Below the pieces are notes generated by a model. The model ran no database searches. It was not told where the DNA came from and saw only the letters and a list, made by a program, of their open reading frames with translations. This document shows positions 19,416-26,211 of a DNA stretch of 26,211 bases, in pieces (the stretch's first letter is position 1; the number at the start of each line of letters is the position of its first letter). The stretch is from a virus, in IMG/VR virus record IMGVR_UViG_3300031980_000004, positions 1 through 26,211 of that record; one strand, given 5' to 3'. Both the position numbers and the translations under genes were made by a program.

Positions 19416-21719
19416 TTAGTATTTCCTCCAGTTCTTAGAAATCGGGTTCGCCTCAACCGCAGGCGGGCACTGCGTCATATACCGCTGCGCAGCGTTCAGC
19501 ATCGTCTGCTCCAGCCAGCGCTGCGCTTCGTCTTCCGGCAGCGACGCGGGCACAATCGCCAGCGCCTCGTCGTAAATCGGCGCGACGATCATCCGCTCGA
19601 TCCCCAACGTCGCCTCAACCTCGCCCTCGCGCGGCGCGCAGAGACGGAAGGCGTCTGACATCGCTTGCGCCATAACGACCGCGTTGCCCCCTTGACAAGG
19701 GAAATTCATCGCCTGGCGCTGGATCGCGCCGCGCTCGCGCCAGACGCGCCCCTCATCCGCGCGGCTCGTTGCGGGCTTCGGCAACGTAAACCAGCGGCGC
19801 AGACCGGCGTAGGTCGAAACGTACCCGGCGGTCGAACCGTCAGCGCGCCTGGCGCTCTGCTCAAACGGCGCGCGGGCGGCGTCCGCAAACCAGTTCGACA
19901 ACACCGGATACACCGATCTGAAGTCTCTGAAGAATTGTCCCGCCTCTTCGACCGACAGATGTAACTTCTTCGCCAGCCCGACCGGGGTGCCGCCGTAGAA
20001 GTAGAGGAAGGCGACGACCTTCGCGGTCTGGCGCGTTGACTTCTTATACTTCTTACCGATAAGGTCGGCCAGCCCGCTCTCCAACACAAACCGCACCGTG
20101 CGCTGCGCGTCCCACGCCGCCGGAATAACGTACCCTTCGACCGACTGATGCTGAAACGTCAGCGTTGTCGGTGTCGGTTCGTCAACGTCCCCGCGCCGGA
20201 GGTGGAACATCAGCGCCGCGGTAACGCTGTGATTGTCGCCGCCCGCGCGGAACAACGCCAGCAACGCCGGGTCTTCTGACAGATCGGCGGCGATGCGCTG
20301 CTCCATCGCAGCGTAGTCGGCGTTCACAAAAACGTACCCCTCCGGCGCGAGAAAGGCGCTGCGGTAGTCGAGATCGTCGCCCTCGCCGCGCGGGATGTTC
20401 AGCAGATTAGGTTCCCCGCACGCGAACCGCCCGGTGTCCGCACCCGCAATCTTGAGGTTCGGGTGCACCCGACCGGTGAGCGGGTGGATATGCGCCAGAA
20501 ACCCGCGCCCGTAGGTCGTCACGCGCTTCTGCCAATGTGACCAGGTGCGGTAGAGGTCGAAAAACCGACGCCGCTCCGGGTCGTCTTCGTATTCGCGTTC
20601 CGCCTCGCCCAACTCTTGCTTGTCAAGCGAGGCGATGTCAATCCCGCGCATCTTCGCCGTCGTCTTTACGAGTTCGCGCTTCGTCAAATCCTCCGGTTCG
20701 ACGCCGAGGTATTCGGCGAACTGCTCAGAAGCGGCGCGCAGCCGCCGCTCCGCCTCGTCCGCCAGTTCGCTCCAGCGGGCGGCGTCGATGCGCAGTCCGC
20801 AATACTCGACGGCGGCGGTCGGAACGGTGAGGCTGACGAACAGCCGCACCGCGTCCAGAACGCCCAGCGCCTCAGCGCGCATCTGCTGCTGGCGTTGAAT
20901 CGGGAAGAGAACCTCGACATCTTTCAGCGCGTACTCGACTTGCGCCGGGTTCGGCTCCAGCGCGTGCGGGTTGGCAAACGTCTCGCGCACGCTCTTATCG
21001 AGCGTCTCGCCGATCCAGCGTTCGGTCACTGCTGCGAGCGAGTGCGGAACGTCGAGACCAAGCGTGATCACGCGATCTGCGACAACCACATCCCACTCAA
21101 CCTTCGGAAAAATCCCGACGTTGTGCAGCACAAACTGCACATCAAAGGCGAGGTTCGCGCCGACGAGCGGTATGCGCTCGAATAGCGGAATGAAAACATC
21201 CAGACCGACGCGCCGCACGTTGAAACAAAACGCTTTGCCGTCGGGCGTTGCAAACTGCACCAGAAAGACGCGCGAGGCGCGCGGGTCAAGCCCCGGACGC
21301 ACCGGGTCGTTGCCGTAGTCGCCGGATCGTAGGAGACCGGCGATATGCCGCATCACCCACGCCGGAACAACCTCGTCGTCGAGCGCCTCAAGCGCACGCT
21401 CCAGATCGCCGATGCGCCGCGCTGAGGTCTTCCCGCCGCGCGGGGCGTCGGCGAGGAGACGCTGAAGGCGCTGCTTTTCGGCGAGGCGGTCAACCGGCGG
21501 CGGCAGCGGGTCGGGAAGGTCGTCTGGGTCGGGGTCGTAGGTCAGACCCCACCGGTTGCGCTTGAGATACGCGAAGTACGCCTTGTACGCCGTCTTTGTT
21601 CGTTCCTTCGGGTACGGAAACAGCGGTTGCGTCTCGATATCGAACGCAAGCGCTTCGCATTCGAGCAGCGCTTGCACCGCGTCAAGCGCTTCGTCTCTGT
21701 CGTTGATGTACTTCCTCAA
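19416..21719 (-). CDS. Family A DNA polymerase with 3'-5' exonuclease
   Basis: 767 aa from a TTG at 21719. Exonuclease motifs: LAFDIETQ (24-31), NLAFDVQF (189-196) and YALKD (263-267). Polymerase: TGRFACGEPNLLNIPR (429-444), motif A NADYAAMEQR (466-475), motif B RQTAKVVAFLYFYGG (563-577) and motif C IYDE (715-718). Motif A has AAME where most enzymes have SQIE, and motif C has Tyr where His is usual. There are insertions between exo I and exo II (about 35-130) and between motifs A and B (about 505-555). It is the likely replicative polymerase of the phage. The start overlaps the upstream nuclease gene by 38 bases. Confidence 0.93.
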   Translation of the reverse strand: MRKYINDRDEALDAVQALLECEALAFDIETQPLFPYPKERTKTAYKAYFAYLKRNRWGLTYDPDPDDLPDPLPPPVDRLAEKQRLQRLLADAPRGGKTSARRIGDLERALEALDDEVVPAWVMRHIAGLLRSGDYGNDPVRPGLDPRASRVFLVQFATPDGKAFCFNVRRVGLDVFIPLFERIPLVGANLAFDVQFVLHNVGIFPKVEWDVVVADRVITLGLDVPHSLAAVTERWIGETLDKSVRETFANPHALEPNPAQVEYALKDVEVLFPIQRQQQMRAEALGVLDAVRLFVSLTVPTAAVEYCGLRIDAARWSELADEAERRLRAASEQFAEYLGVEPEDLTKRELVKTTAKMRGIDIASLDKQELGEAEREYEDDPERRRFFDLYRTWSHWQKRVTTYGRGFLAHIHPLTGRVHPNLKIAGADTGRFACGEPNLLNIPRGEGDDLDYRSAFLAPEGYVFVNADYAAMEQRIAADLSEDPALLALFRAGGDNHSVTAALMFHLRRGDVDEPTPTTLTFQHQSVEGYVIPAAWDAQRTVRFVLESGLADLIGKKYKKSTRQTAKVVAFLYFYGGTPVGLAKKLHLSVEEAGQFFRDFRSVYPVLSNWFADAARAPFEQSARRADGSTAGYVSTYAGLRRWFTLPKPATSRADEGRVWRERGAIQRQAMNFPCQGGNAVVMAQAMSDAFRLCAPREGEVEATLGIERMIVAPIYDEALAIVPASLPEDEAQRWLEQTMLNAAQRYMTQCPPAVEANPISKNWRKY

Positions 21720-22128
21720 CTTTCACCAACCTTTCTGAGATGTCGTATTCGCGGTGCTTCCGCAACACCCCGCGCCGCGTGCGCAGCCAGCGAACGCTTG
21801 AGGGCGTGCGCAGCACATCGAATACTGCCAGTCCGTCGAGGAAGAGGATAGCAGCAAAGACGGGAATTGTCAAGCGCTTCGCTGCGTCAACGACGGATTG
21901 CGGGATAATCGTCGTCGGGTACGTATCAGAGCGCACCGACCGGCGCTTGACCTCCAGCGCCGCGACCGGCTGCTCGCCGTCCAGCAGCAGATAATCCAGC
22001 GGCGCGTAGGCGTCCAGCCGCACCAGCGTCAGATCGAGACGATGCGGGTAGAGCAGCAGCGCCGCCGTCTGCGCGATCAGGCGTTCGTAGGGCAGCCCGA
22101 ATGCGGCTTGTTCGTCAAACGAGCGCAC
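21682..22128 (-). CDS. Small PD-(D/E)XK nuclease-like protein
   Basis: 148 aa from a GTG at 22128 with a GGGGGCGG stretch upstream. Asp45 in APLDYLLLDG and E-V-K in ALEVKRRS (59-61) form the metal-binding pattern of PD-(D/E)XK nucleases; the N-terminus (FGLPYERLIAQTAALLLYPH) is helical, and DAAKRLTIPVFAAILFLDGL follows the core. It lies directly after the primase-helicase gene. Related small phage domains are type I restriction R-subunit N-terminus-like nucleases, so a DNA-processing or host-DNA-cutting role is possible. Confidence 0.65.
   Translation of the reverse strand: MRSFDEQAAFGLPYERLIAQTAALLLYPHRLDLTLVRLDAYAPLDYLLLDGEQPVAALEVKRRSVRSDTYPTTIIPQSVVDAAKRLTIPVFAAILFLDGLAVFDVLRTPSSVRWLRTRRGVLRKHREYDISERLVKVEEVHQRQRRSA
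21845..21873 (-). promoter_or_regulatory. Possible internal promoter for the DNA polymerase gene
   Basis: Minus strand TTGACA (21873-21868), 17-bp spacer, TATCCT (21850-21845), inside the nuclease gene and about 125 bases before the polymerase start. Confidence 0.5.
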
Positions 22129-22137
22129 CGCCGCCCC

Positions 22138-25044
22138 CTAGTGTACAGCAGTAGCAGCCGTCACAACACGCGCTTTTCTTTTATTTCTATACGGTGTTGT
22201 GACAGGCGTTCCGAGAAACTCATACACCGGCGCGGTTCGCTCTTGATGTCGCTTGCGGATGCCCGTTGCCCGCAGTCGCGCCCGGTCAACGTTGACCAGT
22301 CGGTAGACGCGCACCCGCTTCCCTCCTTCCGTTCGTTGCTGCTTCCCCTCGATCCCGACGCCGATCCGCTGGAAGAGCGCGCCCACAAACGACATCGGCT
22401 TCCGGCGGAAGTCTTCACGCACCTTGACCCCTAGCGCGGCGTAGATCAGCAGCCGGTTGCGCTCTACGAGGTCGAGGAACTCTTCAGTGATTGCAATTTC
22501 TGCACCTTCCTCAATCCGCAGTCGCAACGCGGCGAGGAGCGCGTTGAACCAGATTGCGAACAACGCGAACCGGTTGCGGTCGGCGCTGAAGCGCCGCGTC
22601 GCCTCCACCTCGTCCAGCGCCTTCGCAACCTCTGCGTCCTCGACCGATGCGAACCGCTGCGCCTGCCCGTATGCGCCGCGCTCGTCGTCGAGCACTAATT
22701 CAGCGTCAACGTCGATGCCGTAGCGTTCCTCCAACTCGACCTTCCGCTCTGCGTCGCGCTTTTGCTCTTCCGTTTTCGCATCATCCGGCGCGGGCGCGTT
22801 GGCGATCCGTTCGGCGCGGGCGCGCTCTTGCGCTTCGCGCTGTTCGCGCAGCGCTTTCGCCAGTTCGCGGCGGCGGTCGGTCGGCAGGTTCGGCTTGTCG
22901 CGGTCGTCCCAGACCTCAACGCCTTCCGCCGCATACGCGCCGACGAAATTGTTGAAGAAGTCGTTCTTCTGCGCAGCGGTCTTCGCTTTGACAACGCAGT
23001 ACAGATCGAGGTACACGCGATCCCACTCCGTCGCCGGTTCCGGCGCGCCGTTCGCGCGCGAAATGCGGAAGTCATCTTCCAGTTCGCGCAGTTTCGCCAG
23101 ATCGCGGTACGCCTCCGGCGATGTCGGTTCGTTCATTCGTTTCGTTTCGACGTAGACGTTGATTTCACGCTCAAGCGGATTGCGAATACGACCCAACTGC
23201 TGGCGGAAATCATCCACATCGCCGACGCCGACGCCGTTTCTGGCTATGCCGAACAGTGCGAACCCCCCAACGTCAATCGAGACGCCGGTGCCGACCGACG
23301 GCGAGTAGATGAACACATCAACGTCTCTCAGAATATCGTTGATGCGCTCAAGCGTCTCGTTGTTGTTCTCGCTCGTTTCCGACGTAATCTTCAATATCCG
23401 CGCGTCTGGTAAAAATTGGCGGTAGAATAATTCCGCGCGGTCGGCGTCGGCGCGCGTGTTGCACGCGAGCGCGATTTTCCACGCATTGGTTTCGTACCAC
23501 TCCAGCGACTTCTGGAGTACGTCTTCCGGCGTTGGCAGCAGTACGAGATGATCAATCATACGGTGGACATACTCATTTTCGACGTAGGCTATCTTCGGGT
23601 TAGGAAACGCAGACTGAATGAACGTCAGCGTCGCTTCGCCAACATCGGCGTCGGCGAGAATGATCAGCCGCGCCTTGCGGAGATGCTCCATCAACGCGCC
23701 GACAGCCGAGACTTTGCGGCTTTTCAGATTGCGGTCGTTGACGATTGCTTTCAACACTTGTTCGATCTCGTCAACGATCACAAGATCATACGGCGCGTCT
23801 GTTTCGATTTTGTCGAGACTGTGGATGGTGGTAGCAACGCGCGGCGCGTTCGTAATCCAGCGCCCGTCCTCGTAATACGGCGTGAGGTTCAGCCGTGCCG
23901 CGCTCTGGCGCACCAGCGAGACGCGGTGTCCCACCGACAACACCCGATTGTAGCACTTCGCGGCTTCCGCCAGCCACCGGGTTTTTCCGGTGCCCTTCGG
24001 CGATTTGATGACGACGATGTTCGGATAGTCGTCATCCGGGTCGATCTCAATATCGAGAAATCGTTGATTGACCTTCATCGCGTCGGGCAGTTCCGGCGAC
24101 GTAACGTACCCGCCGCGCAGACCGGGGATCGTTCCCTCGAACCCGTACTTCCGCGCGAGATTGACGAGCACCCCGATCCCGCTTTCAACATCTTCGGGTT
24201 TTCGGTGCTTTTCCCAATCATACGTCCAACCGTCGAGCACCTCGGTCGCGTCCTCTTCCGGCAGCGCGGACTGGATCGCCCATACCGCTGCGAGCCACAT
24301 ATTGTACTCAAGTCCGTCTCCCGGTATATACCGCAGCAACGTCTCGATTGTCTCGCGCGTCGCCGCGCCGCCGACGCGCCGGGGTGTGAGGAGCGGACGG
24401 CGGGCGAACGCGGCGAAATCGGCGAGGTCGTAGTAGCGGTCGCTGTTGCGAAGGACAACGACGGGCTTCTTCTGCGGTCGCTGCTTCCAGTTGTAACTCC
24501 CGATCACCCGGATCGACCGCGCGGCGTCGCTCGTGTTGTCGAGCGTCCAGCCGCAGCGCGCGGCGGTGATGCGTAGTTGCGCCTCGACGCCGGACTGCAC
24601 CGGCGCAACGTCGTCCGCTTTCTGCGGTTCGCGCAGAACCCACATCGGCATCAGACCGTTGCCGGTGTGGACGACGAGCGTCGGTTCCGGCAAGCCGCTC
24701 TCGGTGAGGAGTTTCAGCGCGTCGTCTTTTGACGCGGGGAGTTCGTCTTTCGCGTGCGCGGCGGACTTGATGTCGATGTCGGCGGTGATGACGCGCTGGA
24801 GGTGTGCAAGTTTGGCGCTGCCGGACGATCCGGGGTCTGGGATTCTTTTTTGCGACGCGCGCTTGATGTAGATGTCGTATACGAGGTGTTTCTCGATATA
24901 CTTGCCGATCTCGGCGCGCTGTGAGAGGCTGAATGTCTGACATTTGAAGCGACCGTCGGTCAACTTGACGCTGACGGTCGTATATGCGGCGGTATCGTCG
25001 CCGTAGAGCAAGTCGATGTAATCTGCAAATGATGAGATGGACAT
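22138..25044 (-). CDS. Primase-helicase fusion (AEP primase plus SF2-like helicase)
   Basis: 968 aa; ATG at 25044 with AAAGGAG upstream. N-terminal archaeo-eukaryotic primase features: ADIDIK (88-93, catalytic DxD), VVHTGNG (124-130) and ARSIRVIGSYNWK (175-187). A PriCT-like helical linker (about 230-305) follows. The helicase part has SPKGTGKT (348-355), VDEIE (424-428), LADADVGEAT (463-472), SPSVGTGVSID (581-591) and QQLGRIRNP (615-623), the layout of origin-binding/SF2 helicases of plasmids and herpesvirus UL9. The C-terminal 350 residues are helical and charged. Residues 948-962 are encoded by a palindromic element. It probably starts replication and unwinds the fork. Confidence 0.88.
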   Translation of the reverse strand: MSISSFADYIDLLYGDDTAAYTTVSVKLTDGRFKCQTFSLSQRAEIGKYIEKHLVYDIYIKRASQKRIPDPGSSGSAKLAHLQRVITADIDIKSAAHAKDELPASKDDALKLLTESGLPEPTLVVHTGNGLMPMWVLREPQKADDVAPVQSGVEAQLRITAARCGWTLDNTSDAARSIRVIGSYNWKQRPQKKPVVVLRNSDRYYDLADFAAFARRPLLTPRRVGGAATRETIETLLRYIPGDGLEYNMWLAAVWAIQSALPEEDATEVLDGWTYDWEKHRKPEDVESGIGVLVNLARKYGFEGTIPGLRGGYVTSPELPDAMKVNQRFLDIEIDPDDDYPNIVVIKSPKGTGKTRWLAEAAKCYNRVLSVGHRVSLVRQSAARLNLTPYYEDGRWITNAPRVATTIHSLDKIETDAPYDLVIVDEIEQVLKAIVNDRNLKSRKVSAVGALMEHLRKARLIILADADVGEATLTFIQSAFPNPKIAYVENEYVHRMIDHLVLLPTPEDVLQKSLEWYETNAWKIALACNTRADADRAELFYRQFLPDARILKITSETSENNNETLERINDILRDVDVFIYSPSVGTGVSIDVGGFALFGIARNGVGVGDVDDFRQQLGRIRNPLEREINVYVETKRMNEPTSPEAYRDLAKLRELEDDFRISRANGAPEPATEWDRVYLDLYCVVKAKTAAQKNDFFNNFVGAYAAEGVEVWDDRDKPNLPTDRRRELAKALREQREAQERARAERIANAPAPDDAKTEEQKRDAERKVELEERYGIDVDAELVLDDERGAYGQAQRFASVEDAEVAKALDEVEATRRFSADRNRFALFAIWFNALLAALRLRIEEGAEIAITEEFLDLVERNRLLIYAALGVKVREDFRRKPMSFVGALFQRIGVGIEGKQQRTEGGKRVRVYRLVNVDRARLRATGIRKRHQERTAPVYEFLGTPVTTPYRNKRKARVVTAATAVH
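22160..22203 (-). repeat. 44-bp palindromic element, copy 12 (in frame at the end of the primase-helicase gene)
   Basis: Perfect 10-bp arms; minus-strand core ATAGAAATAAAAGAAAAG. Translated as VTTPYRNKRKARVVT, six codons before the stop, so the element forms most of the C-terminal tail. Confidence 0.95.
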
Positions 25045-25091
25045 AGGCTCCTTTCTCCTCGTCTAAGTCGGCGTCTACTACGCCGGTCGTT

Positions 25092-25120
25092 AGCCTAGCA
25101 CACAAGTTCCTATCTGTCAA
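25092..25120 (-). promoter_or_regulatory. Promoter of the replication operon
   Basis: Minus strand TTGACA (25120-25115), 17-bp spacer, TAGGCT (25097-25092). Divergent from the plus-strand promoter at 25156; the -35 boxes are 35 bases apart. Confidence 0.72.
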
Positions 25121-25155
25121 GGGCTTTCGGCGGGATTTTGGTTGAGATTCGGCTC

Positions 25156-25184
25156 TTGACAAACCGGCGGGCGTGTGGTATAGT
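25156..25184 (+). promoter_or_regulatory. Sigma70-type promoter for the 25220 gene
   Basis: TTGACA (25156-25161), 17-bp spacer, TATAGT (25179-25184), then ATAGGC and GTGATAACTAGTAC (25191-25204). Confidence 0.88.
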
Positions 25185-25219
25185 ATAGGCGTGATAACTA
25201 GTACATAAGGAGGACGACA

Positions 25220-25528
25220 ATGCTCAAGGTTGATTGGATTGGACACGGGATCGTTATCGTTGACGACGGGAACGGGAACGTAGACATCCGATACCTGGTT
25301 AGCGATTTCCTTCGCGGAGCCGGGTATTCCGAAGAGGTGGAGCGGCTGGTTCGCGTTCTTTTCGATCTGCGCGCGGTTGGTTTGGAGGTTCGCCAGATTG
25401 ATGGTCGCTGGGAAGCGAACGCTACTATCGAAATCGATGCGTGGAATGTTGTACCCCACGCAGGCGAAGGTGACACTATAATGAACGCGCTGCGCAATCT
25501 TATTTGCAACATCATCAAAAAGGACTGA
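25220..25528 (+). CDS. Small protein, cassette family B
   Basis: 102 aa; ATG at 25220 after AAGGAGG. Contains ERLVRVLFDLRAVGLEVRQI, DGRWEANATIEIDAW and GEGDTIMNALRNLICNIIKK. The next plus-strand gene has the same blocks (VVLFRSFAVVDVEIWQTD, AGVWVADALVDFG, GEGDAPLQAVIELITDI), so the two are paralogues. Mixed strand-helix layout, no membrane segment, unknown function. It forms a complete promoter-gene-terminator cassette, divergent from the replication operon; such early cassette genes are often host-takeover or regulatory proteins, but nothing here proves this. Confidence 0.82.
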   Translation: MLKVDWIGHGIVIVDDGNGNVDIRYLVSDFLRGAGYSEEVERLVRVLFDLRAVGLEVRQIDGRWEANATIEIDAWNVVPHAGEGDTIMNALRNLICNIIKKD

Positions 25529-25542
25529 AATTCCCCGCCTTC

Positions 25543-25578
25543 GCGCCCCGGCGATGTGCCGGGGCGCTTTTCTTTTCC
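25543..25578 (+). terminator. Rho-independent terminator of the 25220 gene
   Basis: Perfect 10-bp stem GCGCCCCGGC/GCCGGGGCGC (25543-25552 and 25558-25567) with a 5-nt loop and TTTTCTTTT. The next promoter's -35 box starts 14 bases after the stem. Confidence 0.92.
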
Positions 25579-25581
25579 CTC

Positions 25582-25610
25582 TTGACAAACGGCGCGATGT
25601 GTGGTAGAGT
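25582..25610 (+). promoter_or_regulatory. Sigma70-type promoter for the 25653 gene
   Basis: TTGACA (25582-25587), 17-bp spacer, TAGAGT (25605-25610), then ATGCTT and GTGACAATCATC (25617-25628). Confidence 0.85.
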
Positions 25611-25652
25611 ATGCTTGTGACAATCATCTATATCGAAAAGGAGGTAAGAGAA

Positions 25653-26006
25653 ATGGTCACTTCGGTAAAAGTTGAACGGTTCAAGGAGTATTCCGAACTG
25701 GTGCGCGTCCTCTCGCGCTCCGAGGCTTGCCCGGCGACGAACAAAGACATCATCCGTCCGCTGAATTATGAACTTCTGGTCGGGACGCACGTTCCCGAAC
25801 CAGATTGTCATCGCTTGGGCGCTCTGGTTGTTGTCCTCTTCCGCAGTTTCGCCGTTGTCGATGTCGAAATCTGGCAGACCGACGCCGGCGTCTGGGTTGC
25901 CGATGCGCTCGTCGATTTCGGCGACCGTCGGCGGCTGCGGAGGGGAGAGGGCGACGCCCCGCTGCAGGCGGTGATCGAACTCATCACCGATATTCAACGC
26001 TACTAA
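25653..26006 (+). CDS. Small protein, cassette family B
   Basis: 117 aa. I chose the ATG at 25653 because AAGGAGG lies 8 nt upstream; the frame is open to an earlier ATG at 25611, which overlaps the promoter. It is a paralogue of the 25220 protein over its second half (see that entry), with a different, Lys/Glu-containing N-terminus (MVTSVKVERFKEYSELVRVL). Unknown function. Its promoter starts almost immediately after the terminator of the first cassette, and its terminator is followed in the same way by the next cassette. Confidence 0.82.
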   Translation: MVTSVKVERFKEYSELVRVLSRSEACPATNKDIIRPLNYELLVGTHVPEPDCHRLGALVVVLFRSFAVVDVEIWQTDAGVWVADALVDFGDRRRLRRGEGDAPLQAVIELITDIQRY

Positions 26007-26026
26007 CCCTCGCTTCCTCGCTTTCG

Positions 26027-26061
26027 GCGCTCCGCACCAAATGCGGGGCGCTTTTCTTTTT
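26027..26061 (+). terminator. Rho-independent terminator of the 25653 gene
   Basis: Stem GCGCTCCGCA/TGCGGGGCGC (26027-26036 and 26042-26051; one G-T pair) with a 5-nt loop and the tail TTTTCTTTTT. Confidence 0.9.
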
Positions 26062-26065
26062 CCTC

Positions 26066-26094
26066 TTGACAACCGCGCCGAGGCGCGGTATACT
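26066..26094 (+). promoter_or_regulatory. Sigma70-type promoter for the 26133 gene
   Basis: TTGACA (26066-26071), 17-bp spacer, TATACT (26089-26094), then ACAAGC and GTAATCGCAATCAC (26101-26114). Confidence 0.88.
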
Positions 26095-26132
26095 ACAAGC
26101 GTAATCGCAATCACACTATAAGGAGGTCAACG

Positions 26133-26211
26133 ATGAAGACGGTTTATCACACAAAAGACGTTTGGTTTCCCCCCTTCTCGATCAAGATCGAACCAAAGCG
26201 GGGAACTTGGT
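26133..26211 (+). CDS. Start of a third tandem cassette gene (partial, runs off window)
   Basis: ATG at 26133 with AAGGAGG 7 nt upstream and a consensus promoter in front. 26 codons are visible, starting MKTVYHTKDVWFPPFSIKIE. Too short to assign. The start differs from family A and family B proteins, but the control region is of the same design. Confidence 0.72.
   Translation, partial: MKTVYHTKDVWFPPFSIKIEPKRGTW

Noticed and set aside
23548-24576. Plus-strand frame of 342 codons inside the primase-helicase
   Set aside because: It is antisense to conserved helicase and primase motifs and has no start signals.
24308-25627. Minus-strand frame of 439 codons overlapping the primase start
   Set aside because: It runs across terminators and promoters of the plus-strand cassettes and becomes an Arg-rich shadow of the primase gene.
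25515-26114. Minus-strand frame of 199 codons
   Set aside because: It spans two promoters, two terminators and the antisense of a supported gene; its repeated LSRGKRKAPR comes from the duplicated terminator-promoter joint.

Overview
The window is a GC-rich stretch of a tailed double-stranded DNA virus (Caudoviricetes, HK97-type capsid) or of a prophage of one. The evidence is a complete head module (terminase, portal, prohead protease, HK97-type major capsid protein), a tail tube gene, a tail assembly chaperone with a -1 frameshift site and the start of a tape measure protein. A non-contractile (siphovirus-like) tail fits, but the window ends before any diagnostic gene. The host is a bacterium using strong GGAGG ribosome binding sites and sigma70-type TTGACA-17-TATAAT promoters. 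No integrase, att site, tRNA or rRNA gene was seen, so lysogeny cannot be judged.

Layout. Most genes lie on the minus strand, so transcription runs right to left. From 25.0 to 16.3 kb is a replication and recombination operon: primase-helicase fusion, small PD-(D/E)XK nuclease, family A DNA polymerase, Cas4/RecB-like nuclease, SSB-like protein, second small nuclease and several small unknown proteins. From 17.0 to 14.2 kb are a multi-pass membrane protein, an FtsK/HerA-like ATPase and a small protein. From 14.1 to 9.2 kb is an accessory zone: PP-loop (PAPS-reductase-like) enzyme, His/Thr-repeat membrane protein, a possible sliding-clamp-like protein and a family of related small proteins on both strands. 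From 8.9 kb to the left end is the structural module: holin-like protein, small and large terminase, portal-MuF fusion, gp10-like protein, protease, capsid, decoration candidate, head-tail connector, tail terminator, tail tube, chaperone G/GT and tape measure. Five plus-strand cassettes (9.9, 12.3, 25.2, 25.7 and 26.1 kb), each with its own promoter and (where complete) its own terminator, sit among or beside the minus-strand operons like morons.

The most striking feature is a family of twelve 44-bp palindromic elements: 10-bp arms GTCACAACAC/GTGTTGTGAC around a 24-nt asymmetric centre with a conserved ATAAAAGA core. All have exactly the same length. They lie between genes, directly upstream of ribosome binding sites, next to terminators and, four times, in frame inside genes (three in the FtsK-like ATPase, one forming the C-terminus of the primase-helicase), where they encode V-T-T-P-x-x-N-K-x4-V-V-T-like peptides. 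This resembles in-frame palindromic elements such as those of Rickettsia, or a phage-wide protein or RNA binding site. I know of no description of this family, but could not search for it.

Other notable patterns are three back-to-back divergent promoter modules with a shared start-site motif, a 22-bp GC-rich repeat in the linker of the FtsK-like gene, and a canonical GGGAAAC slippery site in the tail chaperone gene.
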